Origin: Methanothrix sp.
Lineage (GTDB): Archaea > Halobacteriota > Methanosarcinia > Methanotrichales > Methanotrichaceae
DNA length: 48,523 nt
Assembly (NCBI GenBank): GCA_026394475.1
Contig: JAPKYD010000129.1
Coordinates: forward strand, 1-48,523
Direction of reading: 5' to 3'
Part shown: piece by piece, positions 19,941 through 29,116 of the stretch
Position numbering within the stretch: the first letter of the stretch is position 1
Layout: each line of letters begins with the position of its first letter
Made by a program: the position numbers and the translations under genes
Notes under the pieces: generated by a model
What the model was told of the DNA's origin: nothing
Database searches by the model: none
What the model saw: only the letters and a program-made list of their open reading frames with translations

Positions 19941-19982
19941 TTAAAGTTAAGATTTAAATATGTGATTTATCCGTGATTCTTT

Positions 19983-20216
19983 ATGCGAGATCAGGAAGAG
20001 CGCGCCAGGTCCCAGCTCATGGCGATTGAGCAGGCATATGGGATTAAGATCAAAAACCGAGAGGAGGTCGCTAGAATCATTGCCGATAAAGTTGACGACC
20101 AGAGACAGGTTTTATCGATATGCACTTCTCTGAACTCCTGGGTCGCCGTGAACGGTTATCAGGGAGAGGTCGCCATTCCAAGCAAGCTGCTGAACAGTCT
20201 GCTGGACGGGGCATGA
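19983..20216 (+). CDS. Small conserved-looking hypothetical protein
   Basis: 77-aa ORF ending in an ATGA overlap with the downstream phosphoesterase. Confidence 0.55.
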   Translation: MRDQEERARSQLMAIEQAYGIKIKNREEVARIIADKVDDQRQVLSICTSLNSWVAVNGYQGEVAIPSKLLNSLLDGA

Positions 20217-20890
20217 AGAGCTCTTTGCGCATTCTCGGTCTGGCCGATCTCCATGACCGAGTGGAGATGCTGGACCGCCTGCAAGATGTGGACGCCGATC
20301 TGATTGCATTCTGCGGCGATCTTCATAATGGCAGCAGCCGGACGGCGGGCGAGCCCGTCGCTGCTGCCCTGGCTCGCCTCGGCCTTCCAGTGCTGATCGT
20401 TCCCGGCAATATGGATCATAAAGACGTCGTGCCCCAGATGTGGAGAGAAGCCGGCTTAATAATGCTGCATAGTTCTTCCTTCCGGTTTGGAGACTACGGT
20501 TTCATTGGCATGGGAGGCATGGCGGTTCATAATCCTCGGAGGCTGGAAGATCCTGCCAGATACTATCACCGGGATGATGAGGTCTACGACTCTCTGGCCC
20601 AGGCCTACCCGGGCATATCCGGCTCAAAGAAGATAATAGTGCTGACGCACCAGCCGCCGCGCGACACACGAGACACCATTTACACGGGAGAGCGCACAGG
20701 GTGCATCAGCCTTCGCCGCTTCCTGGAAGAATATCAGCCCGATCTCCTATTATGCGGGCATATTCATGAAGATCGGGGCGAGTCCCAAGTTGGCCCCACC
20801 AGAATCATCAACGTGGGAGAGCTGCGCCAGGGATATGCGGCCGTCATCGAGCTGAATGGTGAATTGGCGGTGGACTGGATAGAACTGTAA
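20213..20890 (+). CDS. Calcineurin-like metallophosphoesterase
   Basis: ILGLADLHDRVEML...DLIAFCGDLHNG...VPGNMDH...THQPPRDTRD...LLCGHIHEDRG. Start at ATG 20213 rather than 20120. Confidence 0.85.
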   Translation: MKSSLRILGLADLHDRVEMLDRLQDVDADLIAFCGDLHNGSSRTAGEPVAAALARLGLPVLIVPGNMDHKDVVPQMWREAGLIMLHSSSFRFGDYGFIGMGGMAVHNPRRLEDPARYYHRDDEVYDSLAQAYPGISGSKKIIVLTHQPPRDTRDTIYTGERTGCISLRRFLEEYQPDLLLCGHIHEDRGESQVGPTRIINVGELRQGYAAVIELNGELAVDWIEL

Positions 20891-21677
20891 GATTATCGAT
20901 GTGCTTTTGGGCAACGATGATAATGGAGTATGATCCATCCACATCTTCGACGGTGGGATAGGCCGCAACATAAGACAGCCACCTCATCATCTCCGGAGAG
21001 TGCATCGTCGGCTCGTCGGAGAGCCCTTGCACAATCCGCTTGGCATGGGAGAGCTGCTGTTCTCTCTTGTGGAGCGCCCTCGACCAGGACTGTCCCAGTC
21101 TATACATCACATGCATCCCGCGGCTCTCCAACATCCTGCAGAGCGATCCGTAATTGAACCATTGCTTGTGGCCCTTGTTTCTGGGCAGGCCGGCGCTGTC
21201 CCGCGACTCGGATAGAACGTTTGGAACCGAGCATATGAGGAATCCTCCAGGCCGCAGGATTAGGGAGAACTGAGATACTGCTTCATTGGGATCAATCAGA
21301 TGCTCGAGGGTCTCAAAGCTGACCACAGCATCGACAGACCCCTCCTCTATCTCCGGCGTTAAGTCCTCGCAATTAAGATCTTTATGAAGGAACTTAACGT
21401 CAGGGCTATTGCTCCTGCAGGATGCCATTTCTATCAATTGCTGGCTGCTGTCAACTCCGATGACCGTTTTAGCAATGCCGCTTAGTTCTTTGCTGCCATA
21501 TCCCATTCCACAGGAGATATCAGCCAATATGCTCGGTTGATACTGCCTCAAAAAATCTGCGGCGAAGAGATAGCGCCCCAGGTATTCTGCCTTTCTCCAG
21601 AGGTTTAGGTCTCTGGCATCAAAGGGGTCTATCTGATCCAGACCAGAACCGTTAAAAGCCGAATTATGTGGCGACAT
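20844..21677 (-). CDS. SAM-dependent class I methyltransferase
   Basis: QPSILADISCGMGYGSKELSGIAKTVIGVDSSQQLIEMA...VDAVVSFETLEHLIDPNEAVSQFSLILRPGGFLICSVPN. Confidence 0.85.
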   Translation of the reverse strand: MSPHNSAFNGSGLDQIDPFDARDLNLWRKAEYLGRYLFAADFLRQYQPSILADISCGMGYGSKELSGIAKTVIGVDSSQQLIEMASCRSNSPDVKFLHKDLNCEDLTPEIEEGSVDAVVSFETLEHLIDPNEAVSQFSLILRPGGFLICSVPNVLSESRDSAGLPRNKGHKQWFNYGSLCRMLESRGMHVMYRLGQSWSRALHKREQQLSHAKRIVQGLSDEPTMHSPEMMRWLSYVAAYPTVEDVDGSYSIIIVAQKHIDNLTVLSSPPPIHHSAR

Positions 21678-21872
21678 TTAGAGGCCATTTATTTTAGGAA
21701 ATTATACACTTGTTGCACGGATACCTGAGAAGATGGCATAACCAAAAGGTATTTGCCAATAGAGAGTGCTTTTGTATATCTTGATAGTTCAAGGGCGGCG
21801 GGGATGGTCCGCACTTGAAACGGCATCCACTTGCGATCAGTTTGATCCAATAGAATAAAGGAGAGATAGCCA

Positions 21873-22571
21873 ATGAAGGTTCTAGCCATAAACGGTAGCC
21901 CCCATATGGATGAAGGAAACACTGCGATAATACTGAATCCCTTCCTGGAGGGGATGAGGGAAGCCGGGGCCAATGTAGATTTATTCTACACCAGGAAGCT
22001 CAATATCGGACCCTGCAACGGAGATATGAGCTGCTGGTTTAAGAATCCCGGAGAATGCGGCCAGAAAGATGATATGCAGATCCTTTACCCCAAGTTCAGA
22101 GATGCTGATGTCATAGTCTATGCCACTCCGGTCTACTATGCAGGTGTCACCGGTCCTCTCAAGAATCTGATGGATAGACAATTGCCGCTTCATATGCTTG
22201 GTGAGCTGGGAGCCAAGAGGCAGAAGATCGTTCTTGTATCCACCTGTGGAGCCTGGGAGATGAGCATGTTCGAGCCGCTTCTGGTTCAGATGAAAGCCCT
22301 CTACACACGATCAGACGGGAACTCTGATTTCGTGGGAGCTCTGCTCCGCCCAGGCGCAGACGGCATGAGGGAGATGATGAAGACCAAAGGGAGGGGGCTC
22401 GTAGAAGGCATCCTCCAGGCAGCGAAGGAGGCAGGGCGCGAGCTGGTGAAAGAAGGCAAGATCTCCGAGGAGATTCAAAAGCAAGTAAGCAGGGAGCTGA
22501 TGCCCAGGGACGCCTATTATGAGGCTGCCAAGGAGATGTTTGAACAGATCAAAAAATCGATGAAGGAATAG
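21873..22571 (+). CDS. NADPH-dependent FMN reductase / iron-sulfur flavoprotein-like
   Basis: MKVLAINGSPHMDEGNTAIILNPFLEGM...CNGDMSCWFKNPGECGQKDDM...VIVYATPVYYAGVTGPLKNLMDR. Confidence 0.85.
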   Translation: MKVLAINGSPHMDEGNTAIILNPFLEGMREAGANVDLFYTRKLNIGPCNGDMSCWFKNPGECGQKDDMQILYPKFRDADVIVYATPVYYAGVTGPLKNLMDRQLPLHMLGELGAKRQKIVLVSTCGAWEMSMFEPLLVQMKALYTRSDGNSDFVGALLRPGADGMREMMKTKGRGLVEGILQAAKEAGRELVKEGKISEEIQKQVSRELMPRDAYYEAAKEMFEQIKKSMKE

Positions 22572-22618
22572 AGTGGTCTGAATCCGGGAACGTTTGGCAA
22601 AAACTTTTTTGGGAGCTC

Positions 22619-22732
22619 GATCCCCCCACATCGATAATGCTCAAAGGCTGGCTGTCCATTTTTCTCTCCTTGCGCTATCGGCTGCCTAACCATCAGAGCA
22701 AGTGATCGAAGAGCATTATCGGAGGGGAGATC
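22619..22732. repeat. Imperfect inverted repeat between convergent genes
   Basis: GATCCCCCCACATCGATAATGCTC (22619-22642) against GAGCATTATCGGAGGGGAGATC (22711-22732). The core CGATAATGCTC/GAGCATTATCG is 11/11. Confidence 0.7.
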
Positions 22733-24089
22733 AGGCGATCATCAGCTCCCGCGCCCTGGCATATGCTGCCTCTGCATCCTTCGCCCTTCCCAGCCCCTCA
22801 AGAGCCCAGCCCGTGTTATTCCAGGCGTTCTCATTTGATGGGGCTAACTCTAGCGACTTATTGAGATAGGGTAAGGCCTCATTGTACCTCTTCAGGCTGA
22901 TCAATGCCAAGCCCTTGCTGTTCCATGCCTCTACATCTGAGGAATTCAACACTGTGGCTTTGTCTAGACACGTTAAAGCCTCTTCGTACTTTCCCAACTT
23001 GATCAGAGACTTGCCCATATTCAGCCAGGAGTTTGCATAAGACTGATCTATCTTGAGCGATTCATTGAAGGCCTGGATAGCCTCATTATATCTGCCCAGA
23101 TCATAGAGCGAGAGTCCCCTGCCATTCCAGAAGTCCGCTTCCGACCACACAAGAACGGTTATGCCGCCACCTGTTCCGGCGCTAATTGCTGCCCCCTTCC
23201 CTGGTGAAACCAGGTCGATGGCCTTGTCAAAGCAGTCCAAGGCGTCTGAGTTCCTGCCCAGATAGCGCAGAGCATTCCCTTTGGCAAACCACACCGATGG
23301 CTGCGATGAATCCAGGTCCAGGGCTTTATCGTAGCAACCGATGGCCGCCTCCATTCTGCCCCCTGCAGCCAAGGCATTGGCTTTATCCACCCAGATATCT
23401 GCACCCTGCGAGCCCAAAGCCATAGCTTCGTCATAACACTCAATTGCGTCATCGTATCTGCCCAGGATTGACAGCGCTGCACCTTTAACGTGGAGGGCCA
23501 ATGCATAGCGTGGACTGATCTGAAGGGCCTGATCGGAGGAGTTTACGGCATCCTGATAGTCATGCAACTGAATATAGCAAATGGCCTTATAAACCCAGGC
23601 ATCGGCAAGATCCCGATTTATATTCGTGGCATTATCAAAGGATTCAAGGGATTCATTGTACCTCCCAAGTAATGTGAGCACTTGACCCCGGTTAATCCAA
23701 GGCTCTGCCAGCTTCGGATTCCGTTTTATAGCCCTGTCGTAAGACTTCAGCGCATCCTCATACCTTTCCAGTGCGACTAAGGTTATGCCTCTTGCATTCC
23801 ACATATCTGGGTGGGAGGAGTCTATATCCAGGGCTTCATCGTAGCACTGAAGCGCCTCGGCGTATTTTCCCTGGGAGTAGAGGGCTGCGCCTTTCCAAAA
23901 CCTAGCATCCATATTCTTTGGGTCCATCTTTATGGCGCTGTCGAAGCCCAGCACGGCATCGGCATATCTGCCTTGATTGGCCAGGGATAAGCTGTAATTC
24001 ATCCAGTATTCCGCAGTTAGCTGCCCGGAAGCGGGCATGGACAAGAACGGGATAAGGAGAATGATGAATAAAGCGGACTTGGTCTTCAT
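22731..24089 (-). CDS. Secreted TPR-repeat protein
   Basis: Signal peptide MKTKSALFIILLIPFLSMPASGQ, then many TPRs (SLANQGRYADAVLGFDSAIKMDPKNMDARFWKGAALYSQGKYAEALQCYDEALDID...). Start trimmed from 24218. Confidence 0.85.
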   Translation of the reverse strand: MKTKSALFIILLIPFLSMPASGQLTAEYWMNYSLSLANQGRYADAVLGFDSAIKMDPKNMDARFWKGAALYSQGKYAEALQCYDEALDIDSSHPDMWNARGITLVALERYEDALKSYDRAIKRNPKLAEPWINRGQVLTLLGRYNESLESFDNATNINRDLADAWVYKAICYIQLHDYQDAVNSSDQALQISPRYALALHVKGAALSILGRYDDAIECYDEAMALGSQGADIWVDKANALAAGGRMEAAIGCYDKALDLDSSQPSVWFAKGNALRYLGRNSDALDCFDKAIDLVSPGKGAAISAGTGGGITVLVWSEADFWNGRGLSLYDLGRYNEAIQAFNESLKIDQSYANSWLNMGKSLIKLGKYEEALTCLDKATVLNSSDVEAWNSKGLALISLKRYNEALPYLNKSLELAPSNENAWNNTGWALEGLGRAKDAEAAYARARELMIA

Positions 24090-24276
24090 CAGATCACCAC
24101 TCAAGGGCATCGCAAGATACTTTATTCTAGTCTTGCCGCCATAAAAGGTTGTGGGTGTGCCGCTGAAGGAACGCCCAAGAATCGATAGCTTGCAGCAAAT
24201 GGTCGCTGAAATCATCAAAGTGCCGATTGCCGGCGTTTTTCAGTGATTAATCCACACGACCTGCTCTTCAAAGCTG

Positions 24277-24813
24277 ATGCAGCCGAAAAAGATCTATTTT
24301 CTGAAAGCTGATCCCGAGCTGCTTGAGCGGAGGATGAAGTATAAAGAAAAAGAGCGGGAACAACGCGCAGTCATCTTTCTGGCCAACACGGTCTTAGCTG
24401 CAGGATTCTTAGCCATCAGCTACGATCTGCGCCCTCATGGATTGAACCAAGTATCACCGCCTGTGGTACTCGCGGCCGATGCTGGAGTGTTTCTGGGCTA
24501 CAGTCTTTTTGTCTGGGTTCTGAAAGAAAACAGCTACGCCTCTCGGACGATTGTAGTAGAGGTGGGTCAAAAGGTTATTGGCACAGGCCCCTACTCTATT
24601 ATCCGCCATCCCATGTACTTAGGGGCTATGGTAATGATCCTGCTCACACCGATCGCACTTGGATCCTGGCGGTCGGTGCCGGTGTTCCTATTATATATAC
24701 CGCTCATTGCATGGCGGATTGTCAATGAGGAAAAAGTGTTGCTCAGGGACTTGCCGGGCTACCGTGAATATTGCCAGAAAAGGCGTTACCGTTTGCTGCC
24801 GTTTGTTTGGTAA
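24277..24813 (+). CDS. Isoprenylcysteine carboxyl methyltransferase-like (ICMT/PEMT) membrane protein, short N-terminus
   Basis: GTGPYSIIRHPMYLGAMVMILLTPIALGSW...WRIVNEEKVLLRDLPGYREYCQKRRYRLLPFVW. Confidence 0.8.
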   Translation: MQPKKIYFLKADPELLERRMKYKEKEREQRAVIFLANTVLAAGFLAISYDLRPHGLNQVSPPVVLAADAGVFLGYSLFVWVLKENSYASRTIVVEVGQKVIGTGPYSIIRHPMYLGAMVMILLTPIALGSWRSVPVFLLYIPLIAWRIVNEEKVLLRDLPGYREYCQKRRYRLLPFVW

Positions 24814-24888
24814 TTTTATCACGATGGGTGTTTAGAATTTGTTGTGGGCAGATAATACGAATAGTTATTTAACCTTCGAAGGCATTAA

Positions 24889-25416
24889 ATGATGAAGATT
24901 ATTACTGAAGCGGCTTTTGCAGCCATATTTCTATCCGCTTCAGCAGCTCATGCCGAGGAGATGGATATGAAGAATCTTGACATACATCTTGGCTTCAGCC
25001 AGGTTCCCGATGACCATACCTGTGAAGGAAGAAATGTATCACCAAGAATAGAGGTTCACGGGCTGAATGCCACATCTATGGCAGTGATAGTAGAAGATAA
25101 GGATGCTCCATCAGGCGTTTTCACTCACTGGATCATTTGGAACATCCTGCCTGGGGATGTTATACCCGAAGGAATTCCCAATAATGCCGTGGTCGTGAAG
25201 CCCATCCAGGCAGTTCAAGGCCAAAATAGCTTCGGCAAAGTCGGATATTTGGGCCCATGCCCGCCTCCAGGAAAGCTGCACAGGTACTTCTTTTGCGTCT
25301 TTGGACTGGATACGATGCTGGACCTGCAGGCTGGCGCCTCGCGGCAGAAACTGGAGAGGGCCATGGCGGGCCATGTGCTGCAGCAGGGTGAGACCACGGC
25401 GACCTACAGACGGTGA
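24889..25416 (+). CDS. YbhB/YbcL-family Raf kinase inhibitor-like (PEBP) protein, exported
   Basis: Signal peptide; CEGRNVSPRIEVHGLNATSMAVIVEDKDAPSGVFTHWIIWNILPG...GYLGPCPPPGKLHRYFFCVFGLD. Confidence 0.9.
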   Translation: MMKIITEAAFAAIFLSASAAHAEEMDMKNLDIHLGFSQVPDDHTCEGRNVSPRIEVHGLNATSMAVIVEDKDAPSGVFTHWIIWNILPGDVIPEGIPNNAVVVKPIQAVQGQNSFGKVGYLGPCPPPGKLHRYFFCVFGLDTMLDLQAGASRQKLERAMAGHVLQQGETTATYRR

Positions 25417-25742
25417 CATTAGAGGAGGGCAAAATTTTTTTTCGGTCATGATCTTTTTTCGTCAGTTTACGCGGTTTTCTTCATAAGATCTCCTTTATCC
25501 TGCTGAGGCTGCATCGATGCCGGCACTTGTCGATGAAAAATTTCCTGATTCGGCGATTGATCGCCGTCAACCGTAAGGTTAATATTCGTTGAGTGTCGTA
25601 ATTCGTTTCGCGCCGTATATGGAAACGGCATTAGGTGTCTAACAGGAGCGCAGAACCGGCAAGATACTGCACTCAGGACCAGGGCTGCGCCTTGGGAAAT
25701 CGGCCGAGATTTCTTTGGGCGACATGAAGAAGGGTTAAGGGA

Positions 25743-26729
25743 ATGAGAAGAGAGAAAGCTATGAAAGTCTCTGGAAGAACAAATACTGAAAGGTCATTAA
25801 TTTTTGCTGGATCGGGAAAATTCAGGCTGATCTTCTCCCTTTTTGTGCTGACCGCCCTGGGGAGCTGTGCCCTGGCACAGGAGACGGCTCCGGACTACTC
25901 GCAAGAAAAGGCAGACTACTGGTATAAAAGGGGGCTTGAATCGACCGGGACTGGTGATTTTGACGATGCTCTCCAGTCCTTCTCTAAAGCCATTCAAATT
26001 GACCCCGAGAATGCTGCTATTTGGAACGGCAAGGCCCTTGCCCTCCGGTCTTTGTACTTTTCCAAACACAATCCAAACAGCTATAACGAGTCCCTCAAAG
26101 CTTTCGACGAGGCCATCAGGCTGTATGGTGAGGCCCTCCAATCAAATTCGCACGATGCCAATACCTGGTACTATAAAGGGCTCGCCCTCAGCGACAAGGC
26201 AGCTCTGATGCAATCAGGAGAAAGTCTCAATATCACCGGCATTGAGCATGACATAACCGGATACTATGAAGATGCCATCAAGGCATACGAAGAAGCGATA
26301 AAGATCAATCCCCAGTACCTAACGGCCTGGAAGAACAAAGGCAATGTCCTCTATAGCCTGGCCAAGTACAATGAGTCTGTCCAAGCATACGAACAAGCCA
26401 TCGAGATCGATCAAAAATATGCATTAGCCTGGTTCGGCAAAGGCCTGGCTCTGAGCAAGCTGGGCAGGTACGATGAGGCCGTCAAGGCCTATGACCAGGC
26501 CATCGAGAACGCCCCTGATAATGAGGTCCTCTGGTACAACAAGGGTATTGCTCTCTGCAGCCAGGGCAAATACGATGCCGCCATCAAATGCTTTGATCAG
26601 GCTGTCAAGCTGAATCAATCCTTTGCCAAAGCCTGGAACGGCAAGGGCGTGGCCTTCAAAGCGCTAGGCTTTGAGACCGAAGCTAACGCTGCTTTTGCCA
26701 GGGCCAGGTACCTGGCCAGCAATACATAG
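25743..26729 (+). CDS. Secreted TPR-repeat protein
   Basis: Signal-like N-terminus; repeats such as AWFGKGLALSKLGRYDEAVKAYDQAIENAPDNEVLWYNKGIALCSQGKYDAAIKCFDQAVKLN. Confidence 0.85.
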   Translation: MRREKAMKVSGRTNTERSLIFAGSGKFRLIFSLFVLTALGSCALAQETAPDYSQEKADYWYKRGLESTGTGDFDDALQSFSKAIQIDPENAAIWNGKALALRSLYFSKHNPNSYNESLKAFDEAIRLYGEALQSNSHDANTWYYKGLALSDKAALMQSGESLNITGIEHDITGYYEDAIKAYEEAIKINPQYLTAWKNKGNVLYSLAKYNESVQAYEQAIEIDQKYALAWFGKGLALSKLGRYDEAVKAYDQAIENAPDNEVLWYNKGIALCSQGKYDAAIKCFDQAVKLNQSFAKAWNGKGVAFKALGFETEANAAFARARYLASNT

Positions 26730-26921
26730 CTTCTGTTAGGGCATTGCCTTCCACCGCCTTCCAATCCCATAAACAGAAACATTAGAACCCTTATCGGTGA
26801 CTACAATTTTCATTTCGTCAAGACGGAGATGGGATGGAAGATCGATAAGATCAAATTTAATCTAAAGTACATCGACGGGAACCGGGGATTTGGAAAGATA
26901 CGCTCCGGATTAAGTATTTGA
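26730..26921 (+). pseudogene. C-terminal remnant of an NTF2/SnoaL-like protein
   Basis: Open frame without a plausible start: ...[41 protein letters not shown]. Resembles the last beta strands of NTF2-like proteins. Confidence 0.4.
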
Positions 26922-28094
26922 TTTTGGGGAAGCTTGAAAGCTGCTCAAGGTGGTCTGCCTGCCATTTAGCTGCTCCTTGAGAATGTCGCTTTGAACTATA
27001 AACCTCTTGACGGGAAGCTCAAGCCTGGTGGAGATGTGCTGAAGAGCGGTCTTCATCTCCTCAAACTCCGTGCCAGGCTGGATCATGGCGTTCCTTACGT
27101 TTTCCCTCACGTTGAAGACTCCCAGCGGCACATATCCTGAGTAAGCCTCCCTAAGGATGATCGCCCCAGCTTGCTTTTGCTCCCTGGCCAGTGCCTCAAG
27201 CACGGCCATCTTGCAGGAATAGTAGCATCCGCCCACCCGGGAATAGCCTTTCTTGCCGGTGTTGTGCTCGTAGTCGGAGAAGATCAGCTCCTCGCTGCCC
27301 AGGATTCGCAGGAAGGCCTCCATCCACTCATACTGCCAGGCTGTGGGCAAAAGCAGGACTGCATAGTAGTTGTTGAGGCTGGCAAACTCCCTCACCTGAC
27401 AGCAATCAATGACATCGTAGTTCCTGACCTCCTGCAGCAGACTGCTCGCCAATGTGCTGTCGCAGGCGGTGATGGACCAGCGCGTTGGAACAAGCCGCCT
27501 TCTCTTCTTGGTTCCCATCGCTCCCACGGAGAAGGCCTTCTGGATGCTGGAAAAAGGAAGGCCCTTTTTGTGCAAATCCGTTACGGCGTCGGCCGCCTTC
27601 AGATCGCCATCATAATAAACCTTCTCCAAATGTTGATCCCACTTCACATTTCCTATGTCAAACCTTTCAATGGGCGCGCTGGGCCCGAAGGGCGTATGCT
27701 CATCGCTGAAGGACATGCCCTTGGGAGCGTGGCCGAACTCTGCCTGGCTCTCGATGGAAGTGGCGGCCAGAGAGATATCCTGCAGCTTTTCCACAAAGCG
27801 GTTTTCCAGATTAGTGACTCTCGCGAACTGCTTACCTCGCACCAGGCTCAGCCGGTAGCCGATGATCTCATCCTGGGTCTTCCTTTCCGGTATCCATGAT
27901 TCGGGCAGATCCATGACTGCCGTATTCCCGTGCTGCGGGGCGATCATCGGTCCGGCATAAACCTTGGGGTAGTTCCAGCTGCCGATGAATACGGAAGGCG
28001 GAGTGCTACCGTCCAGCTCCTTGCCTATATCCGCTGAGGGAGCATACATGCTGGCAGTGAGCTTCTTGAGGTAGGCTTCCTTGCCTTTGATCAT
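26910..28094 (-). CDS. nreA: Nre-family archaeal DNA repair protein
   Basis: [56 protein letters not shown] and C-terminal [11 protein letters not shown] (PIP-box-like). Confidence 0.82.
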   Translation of the reverse strand: MIKGKEAYLKKLTASMYAPSADIGKELDGSTPPSVFIGSWNYPKVYAGPMIAPQHGNTAVMDLPESWIPERKTQDEIIGYRLSLVRGKQFARVTNLENRFVEKLQDISLAATSIESQAEFGHAPKGMSFSDEHTPFGPSAPIERFDIGNVKWDQHLEKVYYDGDLKAADAVTDLHKKGLPFSSIQKAFSVGAMGTKKRRRLVPTRWSITACDSTLASSLLQEVRNYDVIDCCQVREFASLNNYYAVLLLPTAWQYEWMEAFLRILGSEELIFSDYEHNTGKKGYSRVGGCYYSCKMAVLEALAREQKQAGAIILREAYSGYVPLGVFNVRENVRNAMIQPGTEFEEMKTALQHISTRLELPVKRFIVQSDILKEQLNGRQTTLSSFQASPKSNT

Positions 28095-28227
28095 ATGCCC
28101 CAGGTTATGCCAAGCTTAAATAAAGGTGTAGCGGGTGCAGGGAGAAAGTAATGCGGTGAGCAGTGTTTATTCATCACGGTTACCTATTTACATGCGAAGC
28201 ATCAATAGATTATAGAGGTGTCCTCAA

Positions 28228-28962
28228 ATGAAATGGACCGTGCTAATAATAGCATTCTTTATGCTCCTGTCCGCCAGTGCCGTTGGCCAGCTGGATCAGT
28301 ATTCCACCAGCACCGCTGGTGGCGCACCCACACCATCCAATCCGACCACCCCTGAATCACTGGGTCTGCAGACGCCATCAGTCACGACTTCACAGGTGGC
28401 TCCCGCGTTGCAGGAGAGATCGCAAGGATTGATAAAGGCCGATCAGCAGTCCGCCTATGCGGCTGCTCCTCAAGGGTTGACTGCTACTGCGACCAGCCCG
28501 ACCTTCACTCAGATGATAGTTCCTACCGGAACTTATGCGCCCAACAGCCTTTACATCTCCTATGCGCCCCAGACTATAGCCGGCTGCAATCTCTATGCTA
28601 ACCTGCCGCTGTGGATGAAAACCGCCGGCTCAGGCAACATCTGGTTCTACGAATGGTACCCCAATGGAATGCTCGATACTCAGTATGCAGGATACGTTTA
28701 CTACCCTGGCTGGTACAAGAGATGGTTCTTTGCTGATGTCCCAGGCTGGCACATCCTCCAGTACCACTGCAACGGCTGGAGCAACTATGCTTACGTCTAC
28801 GTCTACGGCCCTCGCGGATACTGGGTCAATCCGACTCCCAACCCAAGCCCGCAACCATATACGTACCCCTATCCTTATGGACAAGGCCAGATCGTAACCA
28901 CCTACCCGTCAACCGGCCATACATACCATTCGTTCAAGTCGAGCACGAGCATAGGGTCTTGA
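28228..28962 (+). CDS. Secreted aromatic-rich hypothetical protein
   Basis: Signal peptide MKWTVLIIAFFMLLSASAVGQ, low-complexity Ser/Thr/Pro region, then WFYEWYPNG...YAGYVYYPGWYKRWFFADVPGWHILQYHCNGWSNYAYVYVYGPRGYW. Confidence 0.65.
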   Translation: MKWTVLIIAFFMLLSASAVGQLDQYSTSTAGGAPTPSNPTTPESLGLQTPSVTTSQVAPALQERSQGLIKADQQSAYAAAPQGLTATATSPTFTQMIVPTGTYAPNSLYISYAPQTIAGCNLYANLPLWMKTAGSGNIWFYEWYPNGMLDTQYAGYVYYPGWYKRWFFADVPGWHILQYHCNGWSNYAYVYVYGPRGYWVNPTPNPSPQPYTYPYPYGQGQIVTTYPSTGHTYHSFKSSTSIGS

Positions 28963-29007
28963 GGTGAATCAATCTGCACAGGATTGGCGGCTCCAGAGGC
29001 GATGGTG

Positions 29008-29033
29008 ATCTCGACCCGCCCTGGGGTCGAGAT
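29008..29033 (+). terminator. Hairpin terminator after 28228..28962
   Basis: ATCTCGACCC (29008-29017) / GGGTCGAGAT (29024-29033), perfect 10-bp stem with 6-nt loop, followed by AAATTTTATC. Confidence 0.6.
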
Positions 29034-29116
29034 AAATTTTATCCAAGAATGTCTATCCTTGCTCAAGGACGACTATATTTATCTTCACTTAGATCAATTA
29101 CTCCGGGAGGCATTGG

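Noticed and set aside
20120-20212. Upstream start for the metallophosphoesterase ORF
   Set aside because: The extension overlaps the 19983..20216 gene; ATG 20213 gives the normal start and an ATGA overlap.
22731-26729. Two TPR genes as a recent tandem duplication
   Set aside because: Both are TPR proteins but lie on opposite strands and lack obvious near-identical nucleotide blocks; shared fold is sufficient explanation.
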